This document shows positions 40,870 through 50,465 of a stretch of DNA of 64,000 nucleotides, one piece after another. The number at the start of each line of letters is the position of its first letter. Position 1 is the stretch's first letter. The position numbers and the translations under genes are program-made. The notes under the pieces are model-generated. The model did no database searches and was not told the DNA's origin. It saw only the letters and a list, made by a program, of their open reading frames with translations. The stretch covers positions 310,001-374,000 of the forward strand of contig NZ_BDBI01000002.1 of the NCBI RefSeq assembly GCF_001612905.1. The letters run 5' to 3'. This stretch comes from Nocardia ignorata NBRC 108230 (GTDB taxonomy: Bacteria; Actinomycetota; Actinomycetes; Mycobacteriales; Mycobacteriaceae).

Positions 40870-42813
40870 TTAAACGGTGTCGGAGGGCGTGATCCGGGCA
40901 TACCAGTCGAGCAGTGCCGGGTCGTCGACCGCGCTGCGTTCCACGACGCGAGCCGGATCGGCGCCCTGGAAGAGCTTCTTGATGGGCACCTCGAGCTTCT
41001 TGCCGGTGCGGGTGTGCGGAATGCCCGGGGCGTCGCGGATCTCGTCGGGCACGTGCCGGGGCGAGACCTCGCTTCGGATGGCGGCATTGATCCGGGTTTT
41101 CAGCTCGTCGGTGAGTTCGGCGCCGGGTGCGAGCACGACGAACAGCGGCATCCAGTAGCCGCCGTCGGGCTGTTCGGCGCCGATCACCAGGGCCTCGGCG
41201 ATCTCCGGGAACTGCTCGACCACCTGGTAGATGTCGGCGCTGCCCATGCGGATACCGTGCCGGTTGAGGGTGGAGTCGGAGCGTCCGTGCACCACCACGC
41301 TGCCGTGCTCGGTGAGGGTGATCCAGTCGCCGTGGCGCCACACGCCGGGGTAGGTGTCGAAATAGGCGTCGCGGTAACGCTTTCCGTCCTCGTCGCGCCA
41401 GAAATAGACCGGCATCGACGGCATCGGCTCGGTCACCACGAGCTCACCGACCTCGCCGCGCACCGGCTTGCCCTGCTCGTCGAACGCGTCGAGAGCCACC
41501 CCGAGATACGGTGCCGACAGCTCACCCGGCCACACCGGTACGGTCGGCGCGCCACCGGCGAAGGCCGACACCACATCCGTGCCACCGCTGATCGAACTCA
41601 CCTGCACACGCGGGCCGACGTTCTCGCTCAGCCACAGCGCGCTCGTCTCCGGCAGCGCCGAACCGGTGATGCCGACCGTGCGCAGGGCGGACAGGTCGTG
41701 ATCGGTGCGCGGCACCGCACCGGCCTTGATGCAGCCGAGCACATACCCTGGGCTGGTGCCGAATACGGTGGCACCGACCTGGGCGGCGATGCGCCACAAC
41801 GCATCCGGGCCGCCCGCGGTGGGGCTGCCGTCGTAGGTGACGATGGTCGCGCCTGCCAGCAACCCGGCGACCTGGAAGTTCCACATCATCCAGCTCGGGC
41901 TGGTGTACCAGAAGAAGACGTCATCGGTGCCGATATCGGATTGCAGGGCAACCGCTTTGAGGTGCTCGAGCAGCACGCCACCGTGGCCGTGGACGATGCC
42001 CTTGGGCAGTCCCGTCGTGCCGGAGGAGAACACGATCCACAGCGGATGATCGAAATCGACCGGGGTGGTTTCGATGATGCCGAAATTCTCGTCGGTGACC
42101 GTGTCGGCCCAGGCCAGTGCGTCCGGCACCGAGAGACCGAGCTGAGGCACGACGACGGTCGCGCGCAGACCGGGCAGCCCTGCTCGCAGCGCGGCGATAT
42201 CGGCTCGCTTGTCGTGGTCCTTGCCGCCGAAACGGTAGCCGTCGGCGGTGACGAGCACCGTCGGGTCGAGTTGTCCGAGCCGGTCGAGCGCGGCCTTGGC
42301 GGAGTAGTCCTGTCCACAGGCGCTCCACACCGCACCGATGCTCGCGGTCGCGAGGAAGGCGACGACCGCCTCCGGGATGTCGGGCAGATACCCCACCACC
42401 CGGTCACCCGCCTCGACCCCGTGTTCCCGCAGGGTACGGGCGAGAACGGTGACCTGCTCGATGAGGTCGGACCACAGGATCTCGCGCGGTTCGGCGTCCT
42501 CGTGCAGGGCGATGATCGCGGGCCTGCCGAACTGGGCCATCCGGATGATCTGGTCGACGTAGTTCAACCGCGTGCCCGGAAACCATTGTGCCCCCGGCAT
42601 TTCCCGGGAACCGAGGACCTCGCCCGCCGTCTCACCGAGTTCGAAGTAGTCCCACAGCGCCTGCCAGAACCCCTCGAGGTCGTCGACCGACCACTGCCAC
42701 AGGGCTCGGTAGTCCGGATAGGAGACGCCGGTGCGGGCGGTGACGAACGCGGCGAAATCGGTGATCCGGGCAGCCGCGATGTCGTCGTCGGTCGGTACCC
42801 ATTGTGGTTGCAC
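40870..42813 (-). CDS. Acetoacetyl-CoA synthetase (acetoacetate-CoA ligase)
   Basis: The 647-residue acyl-adenylating enzyme has the length and landmarks of AACS: an N-terminal ACS-like region (FGRPAII, GAVWSACGQDYS), the ATP motif SSGTTGLPKGIVH, the GGTDVVSAF and HGDWITLTEHG segments, and a C-terminal R-T-G-K-K-L-E-V-P catalytic-lysine region. It turns acetoacetate, ATP and CoA into acetoacetyl-CoA. In this operon acetoacetate would come from HMG-CoA cleavage by the adjacent CitE-type lyase. The GTG at 42811-42813 is chosen because AGGAGG lies nine bases upstream (42823-42828 on the plus strand). Confidence 0.88.
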   Translation of the reverse strand: MQPQWVPTDDDIAAARITDFAAFVTARTGVSYPDYRALWQWSVDDLEGFWQALWDYFELGETAGEVLGSREMPGAQWFPGTRLNYVDQIIRMAQFGRPAIIALHEDAEPREILWSDLIEQVTVLARTLREHGVEAGDRVVGYLPDIPEAVVAFLATASIGAVWSACGQDYSAKAALDRLGQLDPTVLVTADGYRFGGKDHDKRADIAALRAGLPGLRATVVVPQLGLSVPDALAWADTVTDENFGIIETTPVDFDHPLWIVFSSGTTGLPKGIVHGHGGVLLEHLKAVALQSDIGTDDVFFWYTSPSWMMWNFQVAGLLAGATIVTYDGSPTAGGPDALWRIAAQVGATVFGTSPGYVLGCIKAGAVPRTDHDLSALRTVGITGSALPETSALWLSENVGPRVQVSSISGGTDVVSAFAGGAPTVPVWPGELSAPYLGVALDAFDEQGKPVRGEVGELVVTEPMPSMPVYFWRDEDGKRYRDAYFDTYPGVWRHGDWITLTEHGSVVVHGRSDSTLNRHGIRMGSADIYQVVEQFPEIAEALVIGAEQPDGGYWMPLFVVLAPGAELTDELKTRINAAIRSEVSPRHVPDEIRDAPGIPHTRTGKKLEVPIKKLFQGADPARVVERSAVDDPALLDWYARITPSDTV

Positions 42814-42832
42814 TGGCGTGGTCCTCCTCGGT

Positions 42833-43648
42833 TCAGGACAGGTCGGCGCGGCGCACGATCTGCTCGGCATGACGCAATACCGGTGCGTCCACCATGCGCC
42901 CTTCGAAGGCGAATACGCCACGGTGGTTCGGGACTTCGGCGAGAACCCTTCGCGCCCAGTCGGTTTCGGCCTCGGAGGGCGCGTACCCGGCGCGGATCAC
43001 CGGAACCTGACTCGGGTGGATGGCGACCTTGCCGTCGAAGCCGACCGCGACCGCGTCGAGCGTTTCCGCCGCCAGGCCGTCCAGATCCTTGATGTTCAGA
43101 TACACCGAATCCAGCGCGAACCGGCCGAACGCCTTGGCGGCGAGCAGGCTGGTGGAACGCACATGCCGGGCGATGTCGCGGTAGCTGCCGTCGGCGTGCC
43201 TGCTGGCATTGCCGCCGAGCCCGGCGATCAGGTCCTCCGCGCCCCACATCACCCCGATGGCATTGTCCACCTGCACCGTTTCGGTGACGCGCACGGCGCC
43301 CAGGGGTGATTCGACCAGCACGATCACCTCGCACTCGGCGAGATTGCGCACCTGCTCGGCGGACTCGCACTTGGGCAGCATCACCCGCCGGTAGTCGGTC
43401 TTGGCGAGCACCGCCAGGTCATCGGTGTGGTCGTCGGTGCCCGCGGCGTTCACGCGGATCACGGTGTGCTGCGGGTCCAGTGGGGTGTCGAGCAATGCCT
43501 GCCGAGCGGCGGCCTTGTCGGCGGGGGCCACGCCGTCCTCGAGGTCGAGGATCACCACGTCGGCGGCCGCGGCGGCTTTGGCGAAGCGTTCGGGACGGTC
43601 GGCGGGGCAGAACAGCCAGGCCGGACCCGTCGGCTGCCAGGCGCTCAT
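42833..43648 (-). CDS. CitE-like beta-hydroxyacyl-CoA lyase (HpcH/HpaI family)
   Basis: The 271-residue TIM-barrel protein has the CitE/malyl-CoA lyase motifs: LFCPADRPERFAKAAA, VILDLEDGVAP (acidic metal ligand), VRVNAAGTDDH, and VGFDGKVAIHPSQV near the C terminus. The same gene order is found around Rv2498c of Mycobacterium tuberculosis, whose product is reported to cleave (R)-HMG-CoA and citramalyl-CoA in leucine and itaconate breakdown. That makes HMG-CoA to acetoacetate plus acetyl-CoA the likely reaction. It overlaps the maoC gene by four bases and is followed after 19 bases by the AACS gene. Confidence 0.87.
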   Translation of the reverse strand: MSAWQPTGPAWLFCPADRPERFAKAAAAADVVILDLEDGVAPADKAAARQALLDTPLDPQHTVIRVNAAGTDDHTDDLAVLAKTDYRRVMLPKCESAEQVRNLAECEVIVLVESPLGAVRVTETVQVDNAIGVMWGAEDLIAGLGGNASRHADGSYRDIARHVRSTSLLAAKAFGRFALDSVYLNIKDLDGLAAETLDAVAVGFDGKVAIHPSQVPVIRAGYAPSEAETDWARRVLAEVPNHRGVFAFEGRMVDAPVLRHAEQIVRRADLS

Positions 43649-44124
43649 GTGGTCGGCGCCTTGCGTACCAGGGTCTGCCGGACCGCGGTCGCCACCACCA
43701 CGCCGTTCTGGTTGCGCGCGGTGTGCGTGAGGCTGACGATGCCCTCGCCGGGACGGCTCTTGGACTCGCGTTTGCCGGTGACCAGGGTTTCGGCGTACAT
43801 GGTGTCGCCGTGGAACAGCGGGGCGGGCACGGTCATCTCGGAGAAGCCGAGGTTGGCGACCAGCGTGCCCTGGGTGAGCTGGGCCACCGAGAGCCCCACC
43901 AGCGTCGACAGCGTGAACATCGAATTCACCAGTCGCTGGTTGAACGGTGGCTGGGCGTCGGCGAACGCCGCGTCCAGGTGCAGGGCCTGGGTGTTCATGG
44001 TGAGGGTGGTGAACAGGACGTTGTCGGCCTCGGTGATGGTGCGGCCGGGCCGGTGCTCGTAGATCGTGCCGATCTCGAACTCCTCGAACCACAGGCCGCG
44101 CTGCACCACGCGCTTCTCGGTCAC
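43645..44124 (-). CDS. MaoC-family hydratase (R-specific enoyl-CoA hydratase-like)
   Basis: The 159-residue hot-dog-fold protein has the MaoC region ITEADNVLFTTLTMNTQALHLDAAFA, followed by NSMFTLSTLVGLSV and PLFHGDTMYAETLV. The Asp and His of the hydratase motif are present in the mesaconyl-CoA-hydratase-like spacing. The likely role is hydration of 3-methylglutaconyl-CoA to (R)-HMG-CoA, which would give the stereoisomer used by the downstream CitE-like lyase. This is inferred from the conserved order acyl-CoA dehydrogenase, maoC, citE, as in mycobacteria. Four-base overlaps on both sides show tight translational coupling. Confidence 0.85.
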   Translation of the reverse strand: MTEKRVVQRGLWFEEFEIGTIYEHRPGRTITEADNVLFTTLTMNTQALHLDAAFADAQPPFNQRLVNSMFTLSTLVGLSVAQLTQGTLVANLGFSEMTVPAPLFHGDTMYAETLVTGKRESKSRPGEGIVSLTHTARNQNGVVVATAVRQTLVRKAPTT

Positions 44125-45281
44125 AGTCCGAGCTCCCTTGCGATCAGCATCAGCTGTACCTCCGTTGTGCCCTCACCGATTTCCAGGATCTTGCTGTCAC
44201 GGTAGTGCCTGGACACCACGTACTCGTTCATGAACCCGTTGCCGCCGAAGATCTGGGTGGCGTCGCGGGCGTTGTCCATGGCCGCCTCACTGGCCACCAT
44301 CTTCGCGATCGAGGCCTGCTTCTTGAACGGTTTGCCCGCCAGCATGAGGGCGGCCGCGTCGTAGTAGGCGGTGCGCGCGGTGTGGGCGCGGGCCTCCATC
44401 CTGGCGATCTTGAACGCGATGGCCTGATTGCGGCCGATGGCCTGGCCGAACGCCTGCCGCTCGCCCGCGTACCGCACGCTCTCGTCCACACAGCCCTGCG
44501 CGGCGCCGACCGCGAGCGCGGCGATGGCGATGCGGCCCTCGTCGAGGATGCGCAGGAAATTGGCGTAACCGCGACCGCGCTCACCGAGCAGGTTCTCGCG
44601 CGGCACCCGCACATCGGTGAAGCTCAGCGGATGGGTGTCGGAGGCGTTCCAGCCCACCTTGTTGTAGGCGGGCTCGGCCACGAAACCCGGCGTCGAGGTC
44701 GGCACGAGGATCGTGGAGATCTCCTTCTTGCCGCCGTTGTTGCCGGTCACCGCGGTGACGGTGACCAGGCGGGTGATGTCGGTGCCCGAGTTGGTGATGA
44801 ACTGCTTGCTGCCGTTGATCACCCAGCTGTCACCGTCCTCGACGGCCGTGGTCCTGGTGCCACCGGCGTCGCTGCCCGCGTCGGGCTCGGTGAGGCCGAA
44901 ACCGGCCAGCGCCTGCCCGCTGGTGAGCTGGGGCAACCACTCCGCGCGCTGGTCGTCGTTGCCGAACCGGTAGATCGGCATGGCGCCGAGGGACACACCC
45001 GCTTCGAGGGTGATGGCCACGCTCTGGTCGACCTTGCCGAGTTCCTCCAGCGCGAGGCACAGGGCGAAGTAGTCGCCGCCCATGCCGCCGAACTCCTCGG
45101 GGAACGGCAGGCCGAACAGGCCCATGTCGGCCATGCCTGCCACGACCTCGTACGGAAAGCTGTGGTCGGCATCGTGTTTCGCCGACACCGGGGCGACGAC
45201 CTGCTGGGCGAAGTCGCGCACGGTGAGGGCGAGCTGACGGTATTCCTCCGGCAGGGAACCGGTGGACAGGTAGTCGGTCAT
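44121..45281 (-). CDS. Acyl-CoA dehydrogenase, probably isovaleryl-CoA dehydrogenase (FadE19-like)
   Basis: The 386-residue flavoprotein has the acyl-CoA dehydrogenase signatures [18 protein letters not shown] and the FAD/ETF region [22 protein letters not shown]. Its C terminus is [14 protein letters not shown], keeping a glutamate at the common catalytic-base position. With the methylcrotonyl-CoA carboxylase genes directly upstream, the expected substrate is isovaleryl-CoA from leucine; other short branched acyl-CoAs are possible. Four-base overlaps join it to the carboxylase alpha gene and to maoC. Confidence 0.87.
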   Translation of the reverse strand: MTDYLSTGSLPEEYRQLALTVRDFAQQVVAPVSAKHDADHSFPYEVVAGMADMGLFGLPFPEEFGGMGGDYFALCLALEELGKVDQSVAITLEAGVSLGAMPIYRFGNDDQRAEWLPQLTSGQALAGFGLTEPDAGSDAGGTRTTAVEDGDSWVINGSKQFITNSGTDITRLVTVTAVTGNNGGKKEISTILVPTSTPGFVAEPAYNKVGWNASDTHPLSFTDVRVPRENLLGERGRGYANFLRILDEGRIAIAALAVGAAQGCVDESVRYAGERQAFGQAIGRNQAIAFKIARMEARAHTARTAYYDAAALMLAGKPFKKQASIAKMVASEAAMDNARDATQIFGGNGFMNEYVVSRHYRDSKILEIGEGTTEVQLMLIARELGL

Positions 45282-47389
45282 GCGGTGGTTCCTTCACGTT
45301 CGGTGTCGGCGTCGGCCGTGTTCGTGTCGTCGGTTTCGGCGGGATGGGCGACGACGCGCACCAGCACTTGGTCCAGCTTCACCTGGGTGCCAGGCGAGGC
45401 GAGCACCTCCACCGTGCCCGCTACCGGTGCGGTGAGGGTGTGCTCCATCTTCATGGCCTCGATCACGATCACCGGATCGCCAACGGCGACCGTCGCACCG
45501 TTCGCGACCGGTGCCGCGATCACCGAACCCGGCATGGGGCTGCGGATTTCGGCGTCACCGACGTGCGCGGCATCGCCACGCACACTTGCCTCCGCCACTT
45601 CGCGCAGCACGCAGACGCGCCCGTTGCCGCTCACCCACAGCTGGTCGTCGGCTTCGGCCACTCGCAGGGTGCGTCGCAGGCCGTTCACGGTGAGTGCGAG
45701 TCCGTCGTCGAGCAGCGCGGCTGTCAGTGAGCAGGCGACCGGATCGCCGGGGCGTTGCGATGTAGCCGGGTGCTGCGGGCTGCCCGGGTCTTGTGTGTCG
45801 TTCGCCAACCACACATTGGCGGAATCCGGTGTACCCGTGATGAACACGTGGCGCACCTGATCGCCCGAAGCGAGCCGGATCGCGGTCGGCGCCGGCGTTC
45901 CGAGTCGCCAGCCCGACGGAATCGACCACAGGTCGGCATCGGGCTTCGGCCAGCGACGCAGCCAGTGATACGTGGCGGCGGCGATGAATTCGTCATCGGT
46001 CGGCTCGGCGGGGGCGAAGTCGGTGACGCGGCGGTCGAGCAGCGCGGTGTCGAGGCGGCCCGCCTGCACATCGTCGTCGGCCAGCAGGAAGCGCAGGAAC
46101 TCGATATTGCTGGTGACACCGAGCAACACCGTCTGTTCCAGCGCCCGGTCGAGCGCGGCGAGCGCATCGGCGCGGGTGTTGCCGCGGGCGATCACCTTCG
46201 ACAGCATCGGGTCGTAGTCGCTGCCGACCACGGTTCCCACGGACAGCCCCGAATCCACCCGGATGCCCTCGCCTTCCGGCTCGGTCAGGGCGAGCACCGT
46301 GCCACCGGTGGGCAGGAATCCGCGGCCCGGGTCCTCGGCGTACACGCGGGCCTCGATCGCGTGCCCGACCAGGTGGATCTCGTCCTGGGTGCGCGCCAGT
46401 TTCTGCCCGGCGGCCACCCGGACCTGGCATTCCACCAGGTCGATGCCGGTGACCATCTCGGTCACCGGGTGTTCCACCTGCAGTCGCGTGTTCATCTCCA
46501 TGAAGAAGAACTCGTCGGGCCGGTCGGCCGAGACGATGAACTCCACGGTGCCCGCGCCCACGTAGTCGACGCTGCGCGCGGTATTGCAGGCCGCGGTGCC
46601 GATCCGGGCCCGGGTGGCGGCGTCGAGCAGCGGCGAGGGTGCCTCCTCGATGACCTTCTGATGCCTGCGCTGCAAACTGCACTCGCGCTCGCCCAGGTGC
46701 ACCACATTGCCGAAAGCGTCTGCCAGCACCTGCACTTCGATGTGCCGTGGCCGGGTGACGAAACGTTCCAGGAACAGGGTGTCGTCGCCGAAGGCGGCGC
46801 CGGCTTCGCGGCGGGCGCTCACCAGCGCGGCGGGCAGGTCCTCGGCCCGCTCGACCAGGCGCATGCCCTTGCCACCACCACCGGCCGACGGCTTCACCAA
46901 CACGGGATAGCCGATATCGGGTGCGGCGGTGATCAATTGGTCGTCGGTGAGGCCGGGTTCGGCGATGCCGGGGACCACCGGCACACCGAACGCCGTCACC
47001 GTCTTCTTCGCGGTGATCTTGTCGCCCATCACCTCGATGGCCTTGGCGGGCGGTCCGAGGAAGACGATGCCCGCATCGGCCAATGCGGCGGCGAACGCCG
47101 AATTCTCCGACAGGAAGCCATAACCCGGGTGCACCGCCTGCGCGCCGGAACGCACAGCGGCGTCGACGACCTTCTCGATCGACAAGTAGCTCTCGCGCGC
47201 GGGCGCCGGGCCGAGTCGCACCGCGACATCGGCCTCGCGCACATGGCGCGCGTTCTTGTCGGCGTCGCTGTACACCGCGACGGAACGAATGCCCATGGCA
47301 CGCAACGTCTTGATGACGCGCACCGCGATCTCACCGCGATTGGCGACCAGGACGGTGTCGAATTCGACGGGTTGGGATTTGTTCAGCAT
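45278..47389 (-). CDS. accA1: Acyl-CoA carboxylase alpha subunit (methylcrotonyl-CoA carboxylase type, biotin carboxylase/BCCP)
   Basis: The 703-residue protein has an N-terminal biotin carboxylase ([19 protein letters not shown]-grasp [28 protein letters not shown]), a linker domain and a C-terminal biotin carrier domain whose lysine K647 lies in AMKME. It carboxylates biotin with ATP and bicarbonate and hands the carboxyl group to the beta subunit. The neighbouring dehydrogenase and MaoC genes point to 3-methylcrotonyl-CoA in leucine catabolism. The start MLNKSQ at 47389 is used; a much longer open frame continuing upstream is out-of-frame reading of the beta-subunit gene. It overlaps the dehydrogenase gene by four bases. 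Confidence 0.9.
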   Translation of the reverse strand: MLNKSQPVEFDTVLVANRGEIAVRVIKTLRAMGIRSVAVYSDADKNARHVREADVAVRLGPAPARESYLSIEKVVDAAVRSGAQAVHPGYGFLSENSAFAAALADAGIVFLGPPAKAIEVMGDKITAKKTVTAFGVPVVPGIAEPGLTDDQLITAAPDIGYPVLVKPSAGGGGKGMRLVERAEDLPAALVSARREAGAAFGDDTLFLERFVTRPRHIEVQVLADAFGNVVHLGERECSLQRRHQKVIEEAPSPLLDAATRARIGTAACNTARSVDYVGAGTVEFIVSADRPDEFFFMEMNTRLQVEHPVTEMVTGIDLVECQVRVAAGQKLARTQDEIHLVGHAIEARVYAEDPGRGFLPTGGTVLALTEPEGEGIRVDSGLSVGTVVGSDYDPMLSKVIARGNTRADALAALDRALEQTVLLGVTSNIEFLRFLLADDDVQAGRLDTALLDRRVTDFAPAEPTDDEFIAAATYHWLRRWPKPDADLWSIPSGWRLGTPAPTAIRLASGDQVRHVFITGTPDSANVWLANDTQDPGSPQHPATSQRPGDPVACSLTAALLDDGLALTVNGLRRTLRVAEADDQLWVSGNGRVCVLREVAEASVRGDAAHVGDAEIRSPMPGSVIAAPVANGATVAVGDPVIVIEAMKMEHTLTAPVAGTVEVLASPGTQVKLDQVLVRVVAHPAETDDTNTADADTEREGTTA

Positions 47390-47394
47390 GTCGC

Positions 47395-49002
47395 TCACAT
47401 CCGGAAGACGCCGTAGGAAACGGGTTCGAGTGGCGCTTGCGCACACACCGAAAGGGCTAGTCCGAGCACGGTTCTGGTGTCGGTGGGGGCGATCACGCCG
47501 TCGTCCCAGATGCGCGCCGTCGCGTAGTAGGGGTTGCCCTGGGTTTCGTACTGCTCGCGGATCGGGGCCTTGAATGCCTCCTGATCCTCGGCCGACCAGG
47601 GCTTGCCCGCGCTGTCGAGCTGGTCGCCGCGCACCGTGGCCAGCACCGAGGCGGCCTGCTCGCCACCCATCACCGAGATGCGGGCGTTCGGCCACATCCA
47701 CAGGAAGCGCGGCGAATACGCGCGCCCGCACATGGAGTAGTTGCCCGCACCGTAGGAACCGCCGATCACCACCGTCAGCTTCGGCACCCGCGCGCACGCC
47801 ACCGCGGTGACCATCTTCGCGCCGTGCTTGGCGATACCACCGGCCTCGTAGTCGCGGCCGACCATGAAGCCGGTGATGTTCTGCAGGAACAGCAGCGGAA
47901 TCTTGCGCTTGTCGCACAGTTCGATGAAATGCGCGCCCTTCATGGCGGATTCGCTGAACAGCACGCCGTTGTTGGCGACGATGCCAACCGGATGACCGTG
48001 GATGCGGGCGAAACCGGTGACCAGGGTCTTGCCGTACTCGGCCTTGAATTCCTGGAAACCGCTCTCGCCGTCGACGATCCGGTCGATCACCTCGCGCACG
48101 TCGTACGGTGTGCGCGGGTCGACGGGGACCACGTCGTAGAGCTCGTCCTCGGGCTTGGCGGGCGGGGTGCTCGGCAGCACCTCCCACGGGGCCTCGGGGC
48201 GCGGGCCGAGCGTCGAGACGATATTGCGCACGATGCGCAGCGCGTCGCGGTCGTCGTCGGCGAGATGATCGGTGACGCCGGAAGTGCGCGAATGCAGCAG
48301 GCCACCGCCCAGTTCCTCGGCGGTGACGACCTCGCCGGTCGCCGCCTTCACCAGCGGCGGGCCGCCGAGGAAGATGGTGCCCTGGTCGCGCACGATCACG
48401 GCCTCGTCGGCCATCGCGGGCACATACGCGCCACCGGCGGTGCACGAGCCGAGCACAGCCGCGATCTGCGCGATGCCGCGCGCGCTCATGTTCGCTTGGT
48501 TGTAGAAGATGCGGCCGAAGTGGTCGCGGTCGGGAAACACCTCGTCCTGGCGGGGCAGGAACCCGCCGCCGGACTCGACCAGGTACACGCACGGCAGGTT
48601 GTTCTGCGCGGCCACCTCCTGGGCGCGCAGGTGCTTCTTCACCGTGATCGGGTAGTAGGTGCCGCCCTTGACCGTCGGGTCGTTGGCCAGCACCAGGCAT
48701 TGCCGGCCCGCGATCCGGCCGATGCCCGCGATCACGCCCGCGCCGGGGCATTCGTCGTCGTACATGCCGTTGCCCGCCAGGGGCGCCAGCTCGAGGAAGG
48801 GGCTGCCCGGGTCGAGTAGTTCGTCGATGCGGTCGCGGGGGAGGAGCTTGCCCCGGGCGACGTGGCGTTCGCGCGACTTCTGCGGGCCGCCGAGCGCGGT
48901 CGTGGCCAGCCGTTGCCGCAGGTCCGCCACCAGGGCGAGGTGCGCGTCTCGATTGCTCGTGGCGGCCTCGGTGTCGTTGCCGAGGTCGTGTGTCACCGTC
49001 AT
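47395..49002 (-). CDS. accD1: Acyl-CoA carboxylase beta subunit (methylcrotonyl-CoA carboxyltransferase)
   Basis: The 535-residue carboxyltransferase has both crotonase-like halves: an N-terminal half with [19 protein letters not shown] and [27 protein letters not shown], and a C-terminal half with [27 protein letters not shown] and [23 protein letters not shown]. These are the diagnostic stretches of methylcrotonyl-CoA carboxylase beta rather than propionyl-CoA carboxylase. It moves the carboxyl group from biotin to 3-methylcrotonyl-CoA. It is the first gene of the operon; the ATG at 49000-49002 is the only in-frame ATG near the domain start. Two candidate TetR operators lie just upstream. 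Confidence 0.9.
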   Translation of the reverse strand: MTVTHDLGNDTEAATSNRDAHLALVADLRQRLATTALGGPQKSRERHVARGKLLPRDRIDELLDPGSPFLELAPLAGNGMYDDECPGAGVIAGIGRIAGRQCLVLANDPTVKGGTYYPITVKKHLRAQEVAAQNNLPCVYLVESGGGFLPRQDEVFPDRDHFGRIFYNQANMSARGIAQIAAVLGSCTAGGAYVPAMADEAVIVRDQGTIFLGGPPLVKAATGEVVTAEELGGGLLHSRTSGVTDHLADDDRDALRIVRNIVSTLGPRPEAPWEVLPSTPPAKPEDELYDVVPVDPRTPYDVREVIDRIVDGESGFQEFKAEYGKTLVTGFARIHGHPVGIVANNGVLFSESAMKGAHFIELCDKRKIPLLFLQNITGFMVGRDYEAGGIAKHGAKMVTAVACARVPKLTVVIGGSYGAGNYSMCGRAYSPRFLWMWPNARISVMGGEQAASVLATVRGDQLDSAGKPWSAEDQEAFKAPIREQYETQGNPYYATARIWDDGVIAPTDTRTVLGLALSVCAQAPLEPVSYGVFRM

Positions 49003-49020
49003 CGGGCCATCCTGCCATCC

Positions 49021-49064
49021 GGTTAATCGCCAATAACTGAAATTCAGGTTAATGTTGATTAACC
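49021..49064. promoter_or_regulatory. Two TetR operator candidates controlling the leucine operon
   Basis: A perfect inverted repeat GGTTAAT-GTTG-ATTAACC occupies 49047-49064. A second copy, GGTTAAT-CGCC-AATAACT with two mismatched arm bases, lies at 49021-49038, 26 bases away. Both fall in the 90-base gap between the divergent accD1 and TetR start codons, where they would overlap both promoters. Occupancy by the adjacent TetR protein is inferred from position. Confidence 0.75.
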
Positions 49065-49092
49065 AAGTTGTCCAGAGGTGGAAGGAGCGCCG

Positions 49093-49743
49093 GTGGCCGA
49101 ACCCGTCCAGGCGACCCGGCGCGAGCAGCTCAAGGCGCAGCGCCGCGAGCAGTTGCTCACGGCAGGCGCCCGGTTGATCGCCGACCGGGGTTTCCTCGGT
49201 GTGCGCCTCGACGACCTGGGCGCCGCCGTCGGTATCAGCGGACCCGCCGTCTACCGGCACTTCGCGAACAAAGAGGCACTGCTGGTCGAACTGCTCGTCG
49301 GCATCAGTGAGCATCTGCTCGCCGGCGGCCGCGCCGTGGTCGCCGAATCGTCGACGGCCGCCGAAGCCCTCGCCGGCCTGGTCGACTTCCACCTCGACTT
49401 CGCCTTCGGCAACCCCGAACTCATCCGCATCCAAGACCGCGACCTCGACAAGGTCCCCACCCCCGAACGCCGAGTCCTGCGCCGCACCCAGCGTCAATAT
49501 GTGGAGGTGTGGGTCGAAGTTCTCCGTGAACTGACCCCCGCCCTCCCTGAGGACACTGCCCGCATCCAGGCCCACGCCGCCTTCGGTTTGATCAACTCCA
49601 CGCCGCACAGCGCATCGGCGGCGAGTGCGGCCAAGGCTCGGCCGGTGCTGCGAGAGATGGCATTGGCCGCACTCGGGGGCCTGCGGGGCTGCGTCGAGCG
49701 GATCGGGTCCGAGGATTCCGGATCGCTCACCCGTCCACGGTGA
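49093..49743 (+). CDS. TetR-family regulator of the leucine/methylcrotonyl-CoA operon
   Basis: The 216-residue protein has a Tet[54 protein letters not shown], and a helical ligand domain of the TetR_C_33-like type ([24 protein letters not shown]). It is divergent from the carboxylase operon, the same arrangement as Rv2506 beside accD1-accA1 in M. tuberculosis. The GTG at 49093 follows GAAGGAG with a usual spacing and is preferred over the GTG at 49078. The 3' end overlaps the convergent ABC ATPase gene by 17 bases. It probably senses an acyl-CoA from the pathway. Confidence 0.88.
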   Translation: MAEPVQATRREQLKAQRREQLLTAGARLIADRGFLGVRLDDLGAAVGISGPAVYRHFANKEALLVELLVGISEHLLAGGRAVVAESSTAAEALAGLVDFHLDFAFGNPELIRIQDRDLDKVPTPERRVLRRTQRQYVEVWVEVLRELTPALPEDTARIQAHAAFGLINSTPHSASAASAAKARPVLREMALAALGGLRGCVERIGSEDSGSLTRPR

Positions 49744-50455
49744 CCGGGAGGTCCAGCGGGGCCAGCCGGCCGTCGTTCATGCGGTAGACGGCGTCCATGC
49801 GGTGCAGGTGGGTGGGATCGTGGGTGACCAGGATGGTGGCGGCGCGGTGGTCGCGGGCGATGGTGGTGATGAGATCGATGATCGCGGCGCCGCGCTCGGA
49901 GTCCAGCGCGCTGGTCGGTTCGTCGACCACGAGCAGGGAGGGGTCGTTCATCAGGGCGCGGGCGATATTGACCCGCTGACGCTGTCCGCCGGAGAGCTGA
50001 GCCGGACGCTTGTCCGCGTGCGCGGACAAGCCGACCGCGTCGAGTAGCTCCCTTGCACGCGAACCGGTTACGTCCCGCCGAGCGGGCGACCGAAAGAACG
50101 CGCTCCCGCCGAGGTGCGCGGTGACCTCCAGCTGTTCGACCGCTGTCAGTGCCGGAATGAGATTAGGCTGCTGGAAGACGATGCCCATCATGGTGCGGCG
50201 GACGGTGGCCGCTTCCCTCCTGTTGAGCCTCTCGAGATCGACTCTGCCCGTGCCTGTTTCGAGCATCACTGAGCCCTCGTCGGGTCGGATCAGGGTTGCG
50301 GCGACGGCGAGCAGGCTTGACTTGCCCGACCCGGACGCACCGGTGACAGCGGCGATCGTGCCGCCGGGCACATGCAGGTCCACCGTGTCGAGCGCGGTGA
50401 GCCGCCCGGCGCCGTCGGGATAGGTGAGCGTGACATCAGCGAGGGTGAGCGCCAT
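49727..50455 (-). CDS. ABC transporter ATP-binding protein, MacB/LolD type
   Basis: The 242-residue ATPase has Walker [11 protein letters not shown]-loop [19 protein letters not shown], signature [15 protein letters not shown], Walker [14 protein letters not shown] and the switch histidine VTHD. The short size and pairing with an FtsX-like permease place it in the MacB/LolD group, whose members drive lipoprotein release, peptide export or mechanical signalling rather than import. It begins ten bases after the permease stop and is probably co-expressed with it. The divergent two-component genes may regulate it. Confidence 0.88.
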   Translation of the reverse strand: MALTLADVTLTYPDGAGRLTALDTVDLHVPGGTIAAVTGASGSGKSSLLAVAATLIRPDEGSVMLETGTGRVDLERLNRREAATVRRTMMGIVFQQPNLIPALTAVEQLEVTAHLGGSAFFRSPARRDVTGSRARELLDAVGLSAHADKRPAQLSGGQRQRVNIARALMNDPSLLVVDEPTSALDSERGAAIIDLITTIARDHRAATILVTHDPTHLHRMDAVYRMNDGRLAPLDLPVTVDG

Positions 50456-50465
50456 GGGAAGTCCT

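Noticed and set aside
45278..49033. One 1251-residue carboxylase fusion
   Set aside because: Only the part after 47389 reads as biotin carboxylase/BCCP. The upstream part is an out-of-frame reading of accD1, which has its own full frame at 47395-49002.
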